Shown piece by piece: positions 6,710 through 15,552 of a stretch of DNA of 34,944 nucleotides. The stretch lies in NCBI GenBank assembly GCA_937900675.1, contig CALCEA010000056.1, positions 1 through 34,944 of the forward strand. The letters run 5' to 3'. Source of the stretch: an uncultured Chitinophagaceae bacterium (lineage in GTDB: Bacteria > Bacteroidota > Bacteroidia > Chitinophagales > Chitinophagaceae). The notes under the pieces were generated by a model, which did not search any database, had not been told where the DNA came from, and worked only from the letters and a program-made list of their open reading frames with translations. How positions within the stretch are numbered: position 1 is the stretch's first letter; every line of letters begins with the position of its first letter. The translations under genes and the position numbers were made by a program.

Positions 6710-7435
6710 ATGTCAAATTCATCACAAAATCGTCGCCAGTTTCTGAAAAACACAGGAAAGGCAGGAATCGCTTTGGCTACTGCACCTATTTTAAGCAGTT
6801 GGAATTTTACTACAACAGAATTTCAACAACAGACTTTGCCTTATGCATACAATGCACTAGAGCCGTTTATTGATGCAATGACCATGGAAATACATTATAC
6901 CAAGCATGCTGCTACTTATGCAAAAAATTTAGCGGATGCTTGTGCTGCTGAAAAACTAAATACTGAATCAACTAGTTTGAAATCATTGCTTTCAAACATT
7001 TCAAAATACAGTGCTAAAATGCGCAACAATGCAGGCGGGCATTTTAACCACGAGTTCTTCTGGAAAATAATGAAACCCTCTCCTGCAACCATGCCACAAA
7101 AAGAATTGGGCGAAGCGATCAATAAATCATTCGGTTCCTATACCGCATTTCAAACAGCTTTTGCAGATGCTGCTAAATCAAGATTTGGTAGTGGTTGGGC
7201 TTGGTTGATTGTAAAAGCGGATGGACAATTAGCAGTTTGTTCTACTCCCAATCAAGACAATACATTAATGGATATTGCAGAAATTAAAGGCGAGCCTATC
7301 ATTGGATTAGATGTATGGGAACATGCCTACTATTTAAAATACCAAAATAAAAGACCAGACTATATCAATAACTGGTGGAATTTAGTCAACTGGGAATTAG
7401 CGAATAAACATTTTTTGGAAGCTACTAGCAAATAA
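6710..7435 (+). CDS. Tat-exported Mn-type superoxide dismutase
   Basis: Dismutates superoxide to oxygen and hydrogen peroxide. The N-terminus carries a twin-arginine signal (NRRQFLKN, R8-R9, then a hydrophobic AGIALATAPIL stretch), so the folded enzyme should be exported by Tat to the periplasm or envelope. The mature part, from about residue 40, is a complete Fe/Mn SOD: metal ligands H62, H114 (NHEFFW), D201 and H205 (LDVWEHAYY). The segment NNAGGHFNH and the outer-sphere glutamine in STPNQDNTLM (Q182) are the MnSOD-type signatures rather than FeSOD-type; metal use still needs measuring. It starts 4 bases after the permease stop codon and is probably in the same operon. Confidence 0.95.
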   Translation: MSNSSQNRRQFLKNTGKAGIALATAPILSSWNFTTTEFQQQTLPYAYNALEPFIDAMTMEIHYTKHAATYAKNLADACAAEKLNTESTSLKSLLSNISKYSAKMRNNAGGHFNHEFFWKIMKPSPATMPQKELGEAINKSFGSYTAFQTAFADAAKSRFGSGWAWLIVKADGQLAVCSTPNQDNTLMDIAEIKGEPIIGLDVWEHAYYLKYQNKRPDYINNWWNLVNWELANKHFLEATSK

Positions 7436-7443
7436 TTTTTCAA

Positions 7444-8430
7444 GTGCACTCTGCTAAACAAAATTTAAAAGTACAGTATTATGTGACCGTATTAAGTATC
7501 ATCGTTTTTTTATTAAAAACTTGGACTTATGTACTCACACATTCACTATCTGTTTTGTCAGATACACTAGAAAGTATTGTCAATATTGTAGCCACTCTAG
7601 TGGGCTCTTATAGTTTATATATTGCATCAAAGCCCAAAGACAAAGATCATCCTTATGGTCATGGAAAAGCAGAATTTATATCCTCGGCTTTTCAAGGCAG
7701 TTTAATCATTGGAGTGGGTTGTTTGATTATTTATAAATCTATTGATAGCTTTATTCATCCTGTAAGTTTACACAATCTAGACAAAGGCATTTGGTTATTA
7801 TTTACCATTGCTGTTATTAATATCGTTACCGCATATTGGGTAATTAGGCTGGGAAAGAAAAATAATTCTTTGGCAATTATTTCTACAGGTAAATTATTTC
7901 AAATAGATTTCTTTACTACTATTTCTGTTGCTATTGGAGTGTTACTACTAATCCTAACCGGGTATGACAAGATAGATGCCATTATCGCAACAGTTTTAGG
8001 ATTTTATATTATTTACGACGGCTATAAAATTCTTAGACAATCTTTGGCTGGCATTATGGACGAAGCCGACATGGCTTTATTAGAAGAAGTAATATTTGAA
8101 ATCAATCAAAACAGAAATCAGAACTGGATTGATCTACACAATTTGAGAGTAATTAAATATGGCTCACTCATGCATGTGGATGCTCATTTAACAGTGCCTT
8201 GGTTTTATAATGTAAATGAAGCGCATGCGGCTGTAGATGATTTAACTAGTTTAATTAAAAATAAATTTGGCAACACGATAGAGTTTTATATTCATACCGA
8301 TGGATGTATGCCATTTAGTTGTGCCATTTGCACTTTAGAGCATTGCGAAAAAAGAACCAGTCCAAAAGAAAAGAAATTAGAATGGACAATGGAAAATGTT
8401 TTATTAGATATCAAGCATCAATTAAAATAA
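7444..8430 (+). CDS. Cation diffusion facilitator (CDF) transporter, TM5 site atypical
   Basis: Proton-driven efflux pump for divalent metals such as zinc, iron or manganese at the inner membrane. The 328-residue product starts at GTG (7444). Six membrane segments fit the family, with TM2 carrying LSDTLESIVN (D40, E43) and the TM2-TM3 loop signature HPYGHGKAEF (69-78). In TM5 the usual HxxxD of the transport site appears as LFQID, so the histidine is replaced by L151 and only D155 remains. The cytoplasmic C-terminal domain starts near residue 210 and ends in a cysteine-rich tail (C288, C293, C296, H300, C301) of the kind seen in other Bacteroidota members. It follows the SOD gene by 8 bases. 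Metal specificity is unclear. Confidence 0.92.
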   Translation: MHSAKQNLKVQYYVTVLSIIVFLLKTWTYVLTHSLSVLSDTLESIVNIVATLVGSYSLYIASKPKDKDHPYGHGKAEFISSAFQGSLIIGVGCLIIYKSIDSFIHPVSLHNLDKGIWLLFTIAVINIVTAYWVIRLGKKNNSLAIISTGKLFQIDFFTTISVAIGVLLLILTGYDKIDAIIATVLGFYIIYDGYKILRQSLAGIMDEADMALLEEVIFEINQNRNQNWIDLHNLRVIKYGSLMHVDAHLTVPWFYNVNEAHAAVDDLTSLIKNKFGNTIEFYIHTDGCMPFSCAICTLEHCEKRTSPKEKKLEWTMENVLLDIKHQLK

Positions 8431-8445
8431 TTTAAAATAGATTTT

Positions 8446-9813
8446 ATGAAAGAATGGTCAGTGTATCAAGAAGCAAACAAAGAAAGATTTTTAGAGGAAT
8501 TATTAGCATTATTAAGAATTCCCAGTGTGAGTGCTAAATCGGAACACAATGGAGATATGTTGGCTTGCGCAAAAGCAGTCGAGCAATCATTAAAAGACGC
8601 AGGTGCTAGCACAACAAAAATTTACGAAACTCCTGGACATCCAATAGTATATGGTGAATTAATCTCTAACCCTGATTTCCCAACAGTATTAGTGTATGGC
8701 CATTACGATGTTCAACCGGCTGAACCATTAGAATTATGGAATAGCGGACCATTTGAACCCACTATCATCGATGGAAAGATTTTTGCTCGTGGAGCTTGTG
8801 ATGATAAAGGACAGTTTTACATGCATGTTAAGGCATTGGAAACAATGGTGAAAACCAATTCATTAAAAACCAATATCAAATTCATCATTGAAGGAGAAGA
8901 AGAAATTGGCAGTCCTAATTTGGCCAATTTTGTAAAAGCCAATCATGCATTATTAAAAGCAGATGTTATATTAATCAGTGATACCGCTATGATTAGTATG
9001 GATACTCCATCTATTGATATTGGTGTGAGAGGTTTAAGTTATATAGAGGTGGAAGTAACAGGACCAAATAGAGATTTACATAGTGGAGTATATGGAGGAG
9101 CTGTTGCTAATCCAATAACTATTTTATCTAAAATGATTGCTTCTTGTCATGACGAGAACAATCATATTACCATACCAGGATTCTATGATGATATCATTGA
9201 ATCAACAGATGCCGAAAGAAAAAAAATGGCTGAAGCGCCTTTTGACTTACAAGAATTTAAAACAGATTTAGGTATTCATGAAGAGTGGGGAGAGAAAGGT
9301 TATAGTAACAACGAAAGAACTGGCATCAGACCTACTTTAGAAGTGAATGGAATATGGGGTGGCTATACTGGCGAAGGCGCGAAAACAGTTTTACCTTCAA
9401 AAGCATTTGCAAAAATTTCTTGCAGATTGGTACCTAATCAATCCTCTAAAAAAATCACCCAAAAAGTATTGGCTTACTTTAAACAAATAGCTCCTCCATC
9501 AGTTACAGTCAATGCATTTGAGCATCATGGCGGCGAACCCTATATTACACCCATCCATTCTCACGAATACCAAAGTGCCGCTAAAGCCATTGCAACTACT
9601 TTTGGTAAAGAACCTATTCCAGTAAGAGGTGGTGGCAGTATTCCAATCTGTTCTTTGTTTGAACAAGAATTAGGCGTAAAGATTGTATTCATGGGATTTG
9701 GATTGGATAGTGATAATTTACATAGCCCAAATGAAAAATACGATATCGTTAATTTTTATAAAGGCATTGAGACCATTCCTTATTTTCATCAATTCTTTGC
9801 TGAGAAAAAATAA
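8446..9813 (+). CDS. M20 family dipeptidase
   Basis: Di-zinc dipeptidase of the M20 family, closest in layout to the carnosinase-like group; 455 residues is typical. Metal and catalytic residues are visible: H86 and D88 in YGHYDVQP, D119 in the DDKG motif, the catalytic and metal glutamates E152/E153 in EGEEEIGS, D179 in ISDTAM, and a late His in LHSPNEKY. The lid/dimerisation domain occupies roughly residues 195-355. No signal peptide is present, so it should act in the cytoplasm on imported di- or oligopeptides. The ATG at 8446 lies 15 bases after the CDF gene. Exact peptide preference cannot be inferred. Confidence 0.93.
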   Translation: MKEWSVYQEANKERFLEELLALLRIPSVSAKSEHNGDMLACAKAVEQSLKDAGASTTKIYETPGHPIVYGELISNPDFPTVLVYGHYDVQPAEPLELWNSGPFEPTIIDGKIFARGACDDKGQFYMHVKALETMVKTNSLKTNIKFIIEGEEEIGSPNLANFVKANHALLKADVILISDTAMISMDTPSIDIGVRGLSYIEVEVTGPNRDLHSGVYGGAVANPITILSKMIASCHDENNHITIPGFYDDIIESTDAERKKMAEAPFDLQEFKTDLGIHEEWGEKGYSNNERTGIRPTLEVNGIWGGYTGEGAKTVLPSKAFAKISCRLVPNQSSKKITQKVLAYFKQIAPPSVTVNAFEHHGGEPYITPIHSHEYQSAAKAIATTFGKEPIPVRGGGSIPICSLFEQELGVKIVFMGFGLDSDNLHSPNEKYDIVNFYKGIETIPYFHQFFAEKK

Positions 9814-9821
9814 AGCGATCA

Positions 9822-10208
9822 ATGGAAGCTACTATTACTAAAGTTAGATTAGATAAGTATCTGTGGTCTATTAGAGTTTTCAAAACCAGATCACAAGCTA
9901 CCGATGCTATTGATAGAGGCAGGGTGAAATTAAAAGGAGAAAATGTAAAAGCTTCTAGAAATGTGGTATTGGGTGATATATATGAATGTAAAACAGAGCA
10001 TAAGGTTTGGACCATTAAAGTAACCCAATTACTAGATGGAAGATTAGCTTATTCAGAAGCCATCAAGTATTACGAAGACCTTACCCCTGTTGAAGAACTA
10101 GAAAGAGTAAAAATGGTTGCTGCAAGTTTTCATACAGGCAAGAGATTGAGTAAGATTGGAAGACCTACCAAAAAAGACAGAAGAGATTTAGGAGAGTTTT
10201 TGGATTAA
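9822..10208 (+). CDS. S4-domain RNA-binding protein (Hsp15/HslR-like)
   Basis: A 128-residue protein with an N-terminal S4 RNA-binding domain (about residues 7-65: VRLDKYLWSIRVFKTRSQA, then AIDRGRVKLKG and VVLGD). It resembles the heat-shock protein Hsp15/HslR, which in E. coli binds 50S subunits carrying stalled nascent chains and helps recycling. The basic C-terminal tail (SKIGRPTKKDRRDLGEF) is typical of that group. It starts 8 bases after the dipeptidase gene and precedes trmD by 19 bases. Orthology to HslR itself is likely but not certain, since small S4 proteins are numerous. Confidence 0.88.
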   Translation: MEATITKVRLDKYLWSIRVFKTRSQATDAIDRGRVKLKGENVKASRNVVLGDIYECKTEHKVWTIKVTQLLDGRLAYSEAIKYYEDLTPVEELERVKMVAASFHTGKRLSKIGRPTKKDRRDLGEFLD

Positions 10209-10215
10209 CAATGTT

Positions 10216-10223
10216 TATTTTTG
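10216..10223 (+). promoter_or_regulatory. Candidate -7 element abutting the trmD start codon
   Basis: TATTTTTG is a perfect TAnnTTTG match ending four bases before the trmD ATG at 10228. The expected transcription start would be at, or one base before, the start codon. No TTTG at an 18-20 base spacing; the nearest (10199-10202) is only 13 bases away, so this is weaker than the purH site. Confidence 0.35.
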
Positions 10224-10227
10224 AATC

Positions 10228-10905
10228 ATGAGGATAGATATACTTTCGGCAGTACCAGAATTATTGAATAGTCCCTTCGAGCATAGTATTATGAAAAGGG
10301 CTCAAGAAAGAGGACTGCTTGAGATTAAAGCACATTCTTTAAGAAAATGGGCAATCAATAAACATGGTCAAATTGACGATTACCAATATGGTGGTGGTGC
10401 AGGCATGGTGATGATGTGCGAGCCATTGGCCAATGCAATTGATAAATTGCAAGCAGCAAATGGAAAATATGATGAAATTATTTTTGTAACACCAGATGGC
10501 AAGAGATTTGAACAAAAAGATGCCAATACCCTTTCTTTAAAAAATAATATCCTAATTATCTGTGGTCATTATAAAGGCATTGATCAAAGAATAAGAGATC
10601 TATATGTTACACAAGAAATCTCCATTGGTGACTATGTATTAAGTGGAGGTGAATTAGCAGCAGCAGTGATTATTGATGCCGTTGGCAGATTAATCCCTGG
10701 GGTATTAAACGATGAGACTTCTGCATTGACAGATTCATTTCAGGACAACTTATTAGCTCCCCCGGTTTATTCAAGACCAGCTGAATTTAGGGGCATGGAA
10801 GTACCAGCTGTACTGTTGACAGGAGACCCCAAAAAAGTAGACGCTTGGAGACAAGAACAAGCCCTAGAAAGGACCAAAACTAGAAGACCAGACCTACTGA
10901 AATAG
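10228..10905 (+). CDS. trmD: tRNA (guanine-N1-)-methyltransferase TrmD
   Basis: Methylates G37 next to the anticodon of tRNAs that read CNN codons, preventing +1 frameshifting. The 225-residue product is normal length. The SPOUT trefoil-knot region holds GHYKGIDQRI and the SAM-binding EISIGDYVLSGGELAA; further family segments are YGGGAGMVM near residue 55 and YSRPAEFRG. The C-terminal domain ends with KTRRPDLL. It sits after an S4 protein gene rather than in the usual rpsP-rimM-trmD-rplS cluster; rpsP and rimM are at 2084-3210 on the opposite strand and rplS is not in the window. Confidence 0.98.
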   Translation: MRIDILSAVPELLNSPFEHSIMKRAQERGLLEIKAHSLRKWAINKHGQIDDYQYGGGAGMVMMCEPLANAIDKLQAANGKYDEIIFVTPDGKRFEQKDANTLSLKNNILIICGHYKGIDQRIRDLYVTQEISIGDYVLSGGELAAAVIIDAVGRLIPGVLNDETSALTDSFQDNLLAPPVYSRPAEFRGMEVPAVLLTGDPKKVDAWRQEQALERTKTRRPDLLK

Positions 10906-10992
10906 CCACTTATCAATAAATAGTGCTAAATACCCCAGAACCATAGTATTTATGGACTAGTTATCGGATATTTGCTATTCAAATTTTTCTGC

Positions 10993-13212
10993 ATGCGTAA
11001 TGTCGTCTTCGTATTCTTCTTATGTTGTTTTTGTGTCTTAAAATTAGAGGCTCAGAACATCACCGAATATCAAAAACATTTTGAACTTTATATTACACCC
11101 ACCAATGCACCCATTAAAATTGATGGCGTATTAGACGAACCCGTTTGGTCAGCAGCAGGACTAGCTAAAGATTTTCATAAAAAATACCCCAACGATATTG
11201 GTGAAGCTCAAAGCAAAACAGAAGTAAGATTTACTTATGATGATAAAAATATTTATTTCGGCTTTAAGGTATACGATAGTGGAGCAGCCATAAGTCAAAG
11301 TTTAAAAAGAGATATTGGACATGATGGTGGAGATGGCGTAGGTATTATGATTGACCCATTGAATCAAAAGACCAATGGTTTTTTCTTTGTAGTAAGTGCC
11401 TTAAATGTTCAATCAGAAGATCAATTAAATAATAGTTTTCAAGATAAACCAAGTTGGAGCTGGGATACTAAATGGTTTTCTGCCACCAAAGATTATGGTA
11501 CTTATTGGGTAGCAGAAGTGGCTATTCCTTTAAAGTCATTAAGATTTGATCCTTCTCAAAAACATTGGGGAATTAATTTTTTAAGAATTGACGCAAAACA
11601 TAATGAGTATAGCCCTTGGACAAAAGTTCCTACTAATTTCAAATCATATGATTTAGGATATACAGGGGTAATGCACTTCCCCTCTAGTCCTCCAAAGAAC
11701 GCTTCCAATATTATTTTTCAGCCTTACATTACCGGCAACGCCAATGAAGACAAAGAGAATGGACAAAAACTTCAAGCAGCAGGTACCACAGGATTTGATG
11801 CTAAAGTAGCAGTGAACTCTTCCTTAAATTTAGATTTGACAGTCAATCCTGATTTCTCTCAGGTAGATGTGGATCAGCAAGTAACCAACCTAACTAGATT
11901 CAATATTTTCTTGCCTGAAAAAAGAACTTTCTTTTTAGAGAATTCGGATTTGTTTTCTGATTTTGGTATTCCGCCCATTCGTCCTTTTTATTCTAGATCA
12001 ATTGGTTTAGATAAAGACGGAAATAGAATTCCCATTTTATTCGGCGCAAGACTTTCTGGAAATCTTGATCCATCTACCAGAATTGGGGTAATGGATATGC
12101 AAACAGGAAGACAAGGAAACTACTCTCCTGAAAATTTTTCAGCCTTTACTGTACATAGAAGAGTTTTAGCAAGATCTTCCATTAAGGCATATTTTTTAAA
12201 TAGAGAGAATTTTATTTCTGAAGCTGCAGCAAAAAAGAATCCTTTGGATAGATATGGTAGAAATGCTGGATTAAGCTTTGAATATACTAATACCAGTGGA
12301 AGCTTTAGTTCTTGGACACATTATAATCAATCTTACAAACAAGGAATTAATCAAGAAGATGCTTATTTCGAAACTGGTTATTCGATTAGTTCAAAGCATT
12401 GGAATTTTATCAACTTGGTAAACAATATTGGTAAGAACTATTATACCGATATGGGCTTTGTGCAAAGAATTGAAAACTATGATGCAGCAAGAGATACTAT
12501 TGTTAGAATGGGCTTCAAATCTATGTTCACCTTGCTATCCTATGAGATCATGCCGGAGAAAGGGAAATTAGGCAAGTTAAACGCTAGCATCAATCATGAT
12601 CTAGTATTAAACCCTGACAATAGTTTTAATGAAGGCAATGTTAAATTCACTGTTAGGAATCAATATAAGAATACAAGTTCTTTGGATTTAACACTTTCTA
12701 ATAGTACAACAGATTTATTATTTGCTACTTCTTTTACAGATGGCGATCCTATTCCAGCAGCAAGATACAGTTTCAATCAAGTGAACCTGATGTATATGTC
12801 TGATTTTAGAAAAGCTTTTTCTTATGGTGCCGGATTCACTGTTGGACAATTTTATAATGGAGTGGTGAAAGGATTTGGAGCTGGATTTAATTTAAGACAG
12901 CAACCACATTTAAATTTTGGTCTAAGGTCTCAGTTTAACAAAATCGAATTGCCTGGGAAATACGGCAGCACTAATTTAGTGTTGATACAGCCAAAGATTG
13001 AATACAATTTTAATACGCAATTATTTTGGACAACCTTTATTCAATACAATACACAGAGTAATAATTTTAGTGTGAACAGTAGATTGCAATATAGATACAA
13101 ACCAATGAGTGATTTCTTCTTGGTGTACACCGACAACTATTTTACTGATCCAACCTTGAAAAATAAAAACAGAGCGCTTATTTTTAAGTTCAACTATTGG
13201 TTCAATTTATAA
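10993..13212 (+). CDS. DUF5916 outer-membrane protein with CBM9-like domain
   Basis: The ATG at 10993 gives 739 residues with a clean signal peptide (MRNVVFVFFLCCFCVLKLEA then Q); a TTG seven codons upstream is less likely because a candidate -7 element (GATATTTG, 10967-10974) overlaps it. Residues about 30-215 form a carbohydrate-binding-module-9-like domain (IDGVLDEPVWSAA, then DDKNIYFGF). The DUF5916 signature follows (NPDFSQVDVDQQ, LTRFNIFLPEKRTFFLENSDLF) and the rest is alternating beta-strand, probably a beta-barrel in the outer membrane, ending in aromatic FNYWFNL. Common in Bacteroidota; the function is unknown and no ligand is suggested by the neighbours. Confidence 0.88.
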   Translation: MRNVVFVFFLCCFCVLKLEAQNITEYQKHFELYITPTNAPIKIDGVLDEPVWSAAGLAKDFHKKYPNDIGEAQSKTEVRFTYDDKNIYFGFKVYDSGAAISQSLKRDIGHDGGDGVGIMIDPLNQKTNGFFFVVSALNVQSEDQLNNSFQDKPSWSWDTKWFSATKDYGTYWVAEVAIPLKSLRFDPSQKHWGINFLRIDAKHNEYSPWTKVPTNFKSYDLGYTGVMHFPSSPPKNASNIIFQPYITGNANEDKENGQKLQAAGTTGFDAKVAVNSSLNLDLTVNPDFSQVDVDQQVTNLTRFNIFLPEKRTFFLENSDLFSDFGIPPIRPFYSRSIGLDKDGNRIPILFGARLSGNLDPSTRIGVMDMQTGRQGNYSPENFSAFTVHRRVLARSSIKAYFLNRENFISEAAAKKNPLDRYGRNAGLSFEYTNTSGSFSSWTHYNQSYKQGINQEDAYFETGYSISSKHWNFINLVNNIGKNYYTDMGFVQRIENYDAARDTIVRMGFKSMFTLLSYEIMPEKGKLGKLNASINHDLVLNPDNSFNEGNVKFTVRNQYKNTSSLDLTLSNSTTDLLFATSFTDGDPIPAARYSFNQVNLMYMSDFRKAFSYGAGFTVGQFYNGVVKGFGAGFNLRQQPHLNFGLRSQFNKIELPGKYGSTNLVLIQPKIEYNFNTQLFWTTFIQYNTQSNNFSVNSRLQYRYKPMSDFFLVYTDNYFTDPTLKNKNRALIFKFNYWFNL

Positions 13213-13222
13213 TTCACAAAAC

Positions 13223-14857
13223 ATGAGCAGATCTTTTCAAATAAAAGGACAATATATTGATATTGTTGGCAAGCGAATTTTTCCTGCTGCTATCGAAATT
13301 AAAGATGGAATCATCACTACTATCAATAATGTAGAGGAAGCCCCTGCCCATTTTATTTTGCCTGGATTTATAGATAGCCATGTGCATATTGAAAGCAGTA
13401 TGCTTATTCCAAGTGCCTTTGCTCAACTTGCTGTTATTCATGGCACCATTGGAACCATTAGCGATCCGCACGAAATCGCTAATGTATGCGGCGTGGAAGG
13501 TGTACATTATATGATAGACAATGGAAAGAAAGTGCCATTTCATTTTTTCTTTGGAGCACCTAGTTGTGTTCCAGCAACCCCATTTGAAACTGCTGGCGCA
13601 TCTATCAATAGCGAAGAAGTAGCAACTTTATTAGCGAATAAAGACATTTATTATTTAAGCGAAATGATGAACTTCCCTGGTGTACTTTTTAAAGACGAGG
13701 AAGTAATGAAAAAAATAAAAGCAGCACATGCAGTGGGCAAGCCTGTTGATGGCCATGCACCAGGACTCATGGGAGAGGATGCTAAAAATTATATTGAAGC
13801 TGGCATAAGTACCGATCACGAATGTTTCACCATTGAGGAAGCAGTTGATAAATTAAGTTTTGGAATGAAAATTTTAATTCGTGAAGGAAGTGCTGCTAAA
13901 AATTTTGAAGCCTTATATGAATTGATTGATGATCATCCTAATAGCGTAATGCTTTGTAGTGATGATAAACATCCAGACAGTTTGGTATTAGGACATATCA
14001 ATCAACTTTGTGCAAGAGCAGTAGCAAAAGGTTTGAATATTTTTAATATTCTAAAAGCAGCATGCGTAAATCCAGTAGTACATTATCAACTTCCTACCGG
14101 ATTGGCAAGAGTCAATGATCCAGCCAATTTTATTGTGGTAGAAGACCTAACAGATTTTAATGTTGTTCAAACATTTATCAATGGCGAATTGGTTGCTGAA
14201 AAAGGTCAATCATTGATTCAACCTATAGATGAAAAAATCATTAATCAGTTTAATACTATCCCCATCAAAATAGAAGATATACAAGTTCCCATCGAAACAT
14301 ACCCGTTCAAAGAACAAAAAATGGCTGTCATAGAAGCTATTGATGGCCAATTAATCACCAATTGTTTATGGGAAGAAGCTACTGTGGTAGATGGAAAAAT
14401 TGTCTCTAATACCAATACAGATATTTTAAAGATGGTAGTGTACAATAGATACCATCAAGCAGTTCCAAAAATGGCTTTCATTAAAAATTTTGGATTCAAA
14501 CAGGGTGCCATTGCTTCTACAGTAGCACATGATAGTCATAATATCATTGCAGTGGGGGTTAGTGACCAAGAGATCGTTAGCGCCATCAATGCAGTTGTAC
14601 AAGAAAAAGGAGGTATCAGCTGTGTTAAAGGCCAAGAAACAAAAGTACTAGGCTTGCCTGTGGCTGGCTTAATGAGTAAAGACAACCCATATACAGTAGC
14701 AGCTTCTTATTCTACCATTGATAGTATGGCAAAATCTCTAGAATCAAGCCTTGGATCTCCATTTATGACCTTAAGTTTTATGGCATTATTGGTGATCCCC
14801 CATTTAAAACTTAGCGACAAAGGATTATTTGACGGAGATCGATTTAATTTCTGCTAA
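13223..14857 (+). CDS. ade: Adenine deaminase
   Basis: Converts adenine to hypoxanthine and ammonia for purine salvage. The 544-residue product has the amidohydrolase fold with the metal-binding HxH in DSHVHIESSM near residue 52, further metal and substrate segments VDGHAPG, STDHE and CSDDKHPD, and the Ade-specific C-terminal domain with VAHDSHNI and the VAGLMS segment. Length and order match bacterial Ade. The ATG at 13223 is 10 bases after the DUF5916 stop. upp follows and purH lies nearby, so the region has several nucleobase genes. Metal (Fe or Mn in known members) cannot be decided from sequence. Confidence 0.96.
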   Translation: MSRSFQIKGQYIDIVGKRIFPAAIEIKDGIITTINNVEEAPAHFILPGFIDSHVHIESSMLIPSAFAQLAVIHGTIGTISDPHEIANVCGVEGVHYMIDNGKKVPFHFFFGAPSCVPATPFETAGASINSEEVATLLANKDIYYLSEMMNFPGVLFKDEEVMKKIKAAHAVGKPVDGHAPGLMGEDAKNYIEAGISTDHECFTIEEAVDKLSFGMKILIREGSAAKNFEALYELIDDHPNSVMLCSDDKHPDSLVLGHINQLCARAVAKGLNIFNILKAACVNPVVHYQLPTGLARVNDPANFIVVEDLTDFNVVQTFINGELVAEKGQSLIQPIDEKIINQFNTIPIKIEDIQVPIETYPFKEQKMAVIEAIDGQLITNCLWEEATVVDGKIVSNTNTDILKMVVYNRYHQAVPKMAFIKNFGFKQGAIASTVAHDSHNIIAVGVSDQEIVSAINAVVQEKGGISCVKGQETKVLGLPVAGLMSKDNPYTVAASYSTIDSMAKSLESSLGSPFMTLSFMALLVIPHLKLSDKGLFDGDRFNFC

Positions 14858-14874
14858 AATTGACCGAAGAAACT

Positions 14875-14882
14875 TAGTTTTG
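14875..14882 (+). promoter_or_regulatory. Candidate -7 element of the upp operon
   Basis: TAGTTTTG is a perfect TAnnTTTG match, 16 bases before the upp ATG at 14899, in a 41-base spacer after ade. No good -33 box at 18-20 bases; TTTC at 14848-14851 is the nearest. It would let upp and the two overlapping genes after it be expressed independently of ade. Confidence 0.35.
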
Positions 14883-14898
14883 AAAAAAAATTAAGTCC

Positions 14899-15552
14899 AT
14901 GGTGCATCATTTAAGCAAAGAGCATAGTTTATTAAGCAATTGGATTGCAGAGTTAAGAGATATTCATGTACAACAAGACAGAATGCGCTTTAGAAGAAAT
15001 ATTGAGCGTATTGGAGAAGTGATTGCTTATGAGATGAGCAAGCATATGCAAAGCAAAATAGTAAAAACCACCACTCCATTAGGCGTACATGATTCTAAAA
15101 TGCTAAATGAGCAACCAGTGTTAGCTACCATATTAAGAGCAGGTTTGCCATTGCATCAAGGCATGTTGAATTATTTTGACAAAGCAGACAATGCTTTTAT
15201 TTCTGCATATAGAAAACACCACGATGATGGAAGTTTTGAAATAAGCATTGAATACCTTAGTTGTCCAGATTTAAATAATCGAATTTTGATTGTTGCAGAT
15301 CCGATGTTAGCAACAGGCGCTTCTTTGGTACAAACCATTCAAGCCATTACTAAAACACAACAACCCAAAGAAATTCATATTGCCGTTGCTATTGCTAGTA
15401 GGGCAGGTATTGAATTAGTGGAGAAAGAATTAGGGAAAAATATTCCTATTTGGTGTGGAGATATTGACGATGAATTAAACAATAAAAGCTATATCATACC
15501 TGGATTAGGAGATGCCGGAGATTTGGCATTTGGAACCAAAATGCAACACTAA
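14899..15552 (+). CDS. upp: Uracil phosphoribosyltransferase
   Basis: Makes UMP from uracil and PRPP in pyrimidine salvage. The 217-residue product has the PRPP-binding loop (ILIVADPMLATGAS), the ILRAGLPLHQGM segment and the C-terminal uracil-recognition segment YIIPGLGDAGDLAFG. Length is normal. The stop codon overlaps the next start as TAATG, indicating translational coupling with the EI24-type gene. It follows adenine deaminase by 41 bases. Confidence 0.97.
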   Translation: MVHHLSKEHSLLSNWIAELRDIHVQQDRMRFRRNIERIGEVIAYEMSKHMQSKIVKTTTPLGVHDSKMLNEQPVLATILRAGLPLHQGMLNYFDKADNAFISAYRKHHDDGSFEISIEYLSCPDLNNRILIVADPMLATGASLVQTIQAITKTQQPKEIHIAVAIASRAGIELVEKELGKNIPIWCGDIDDELNNKSYIIPGLGDAGDLAFGTKMQH

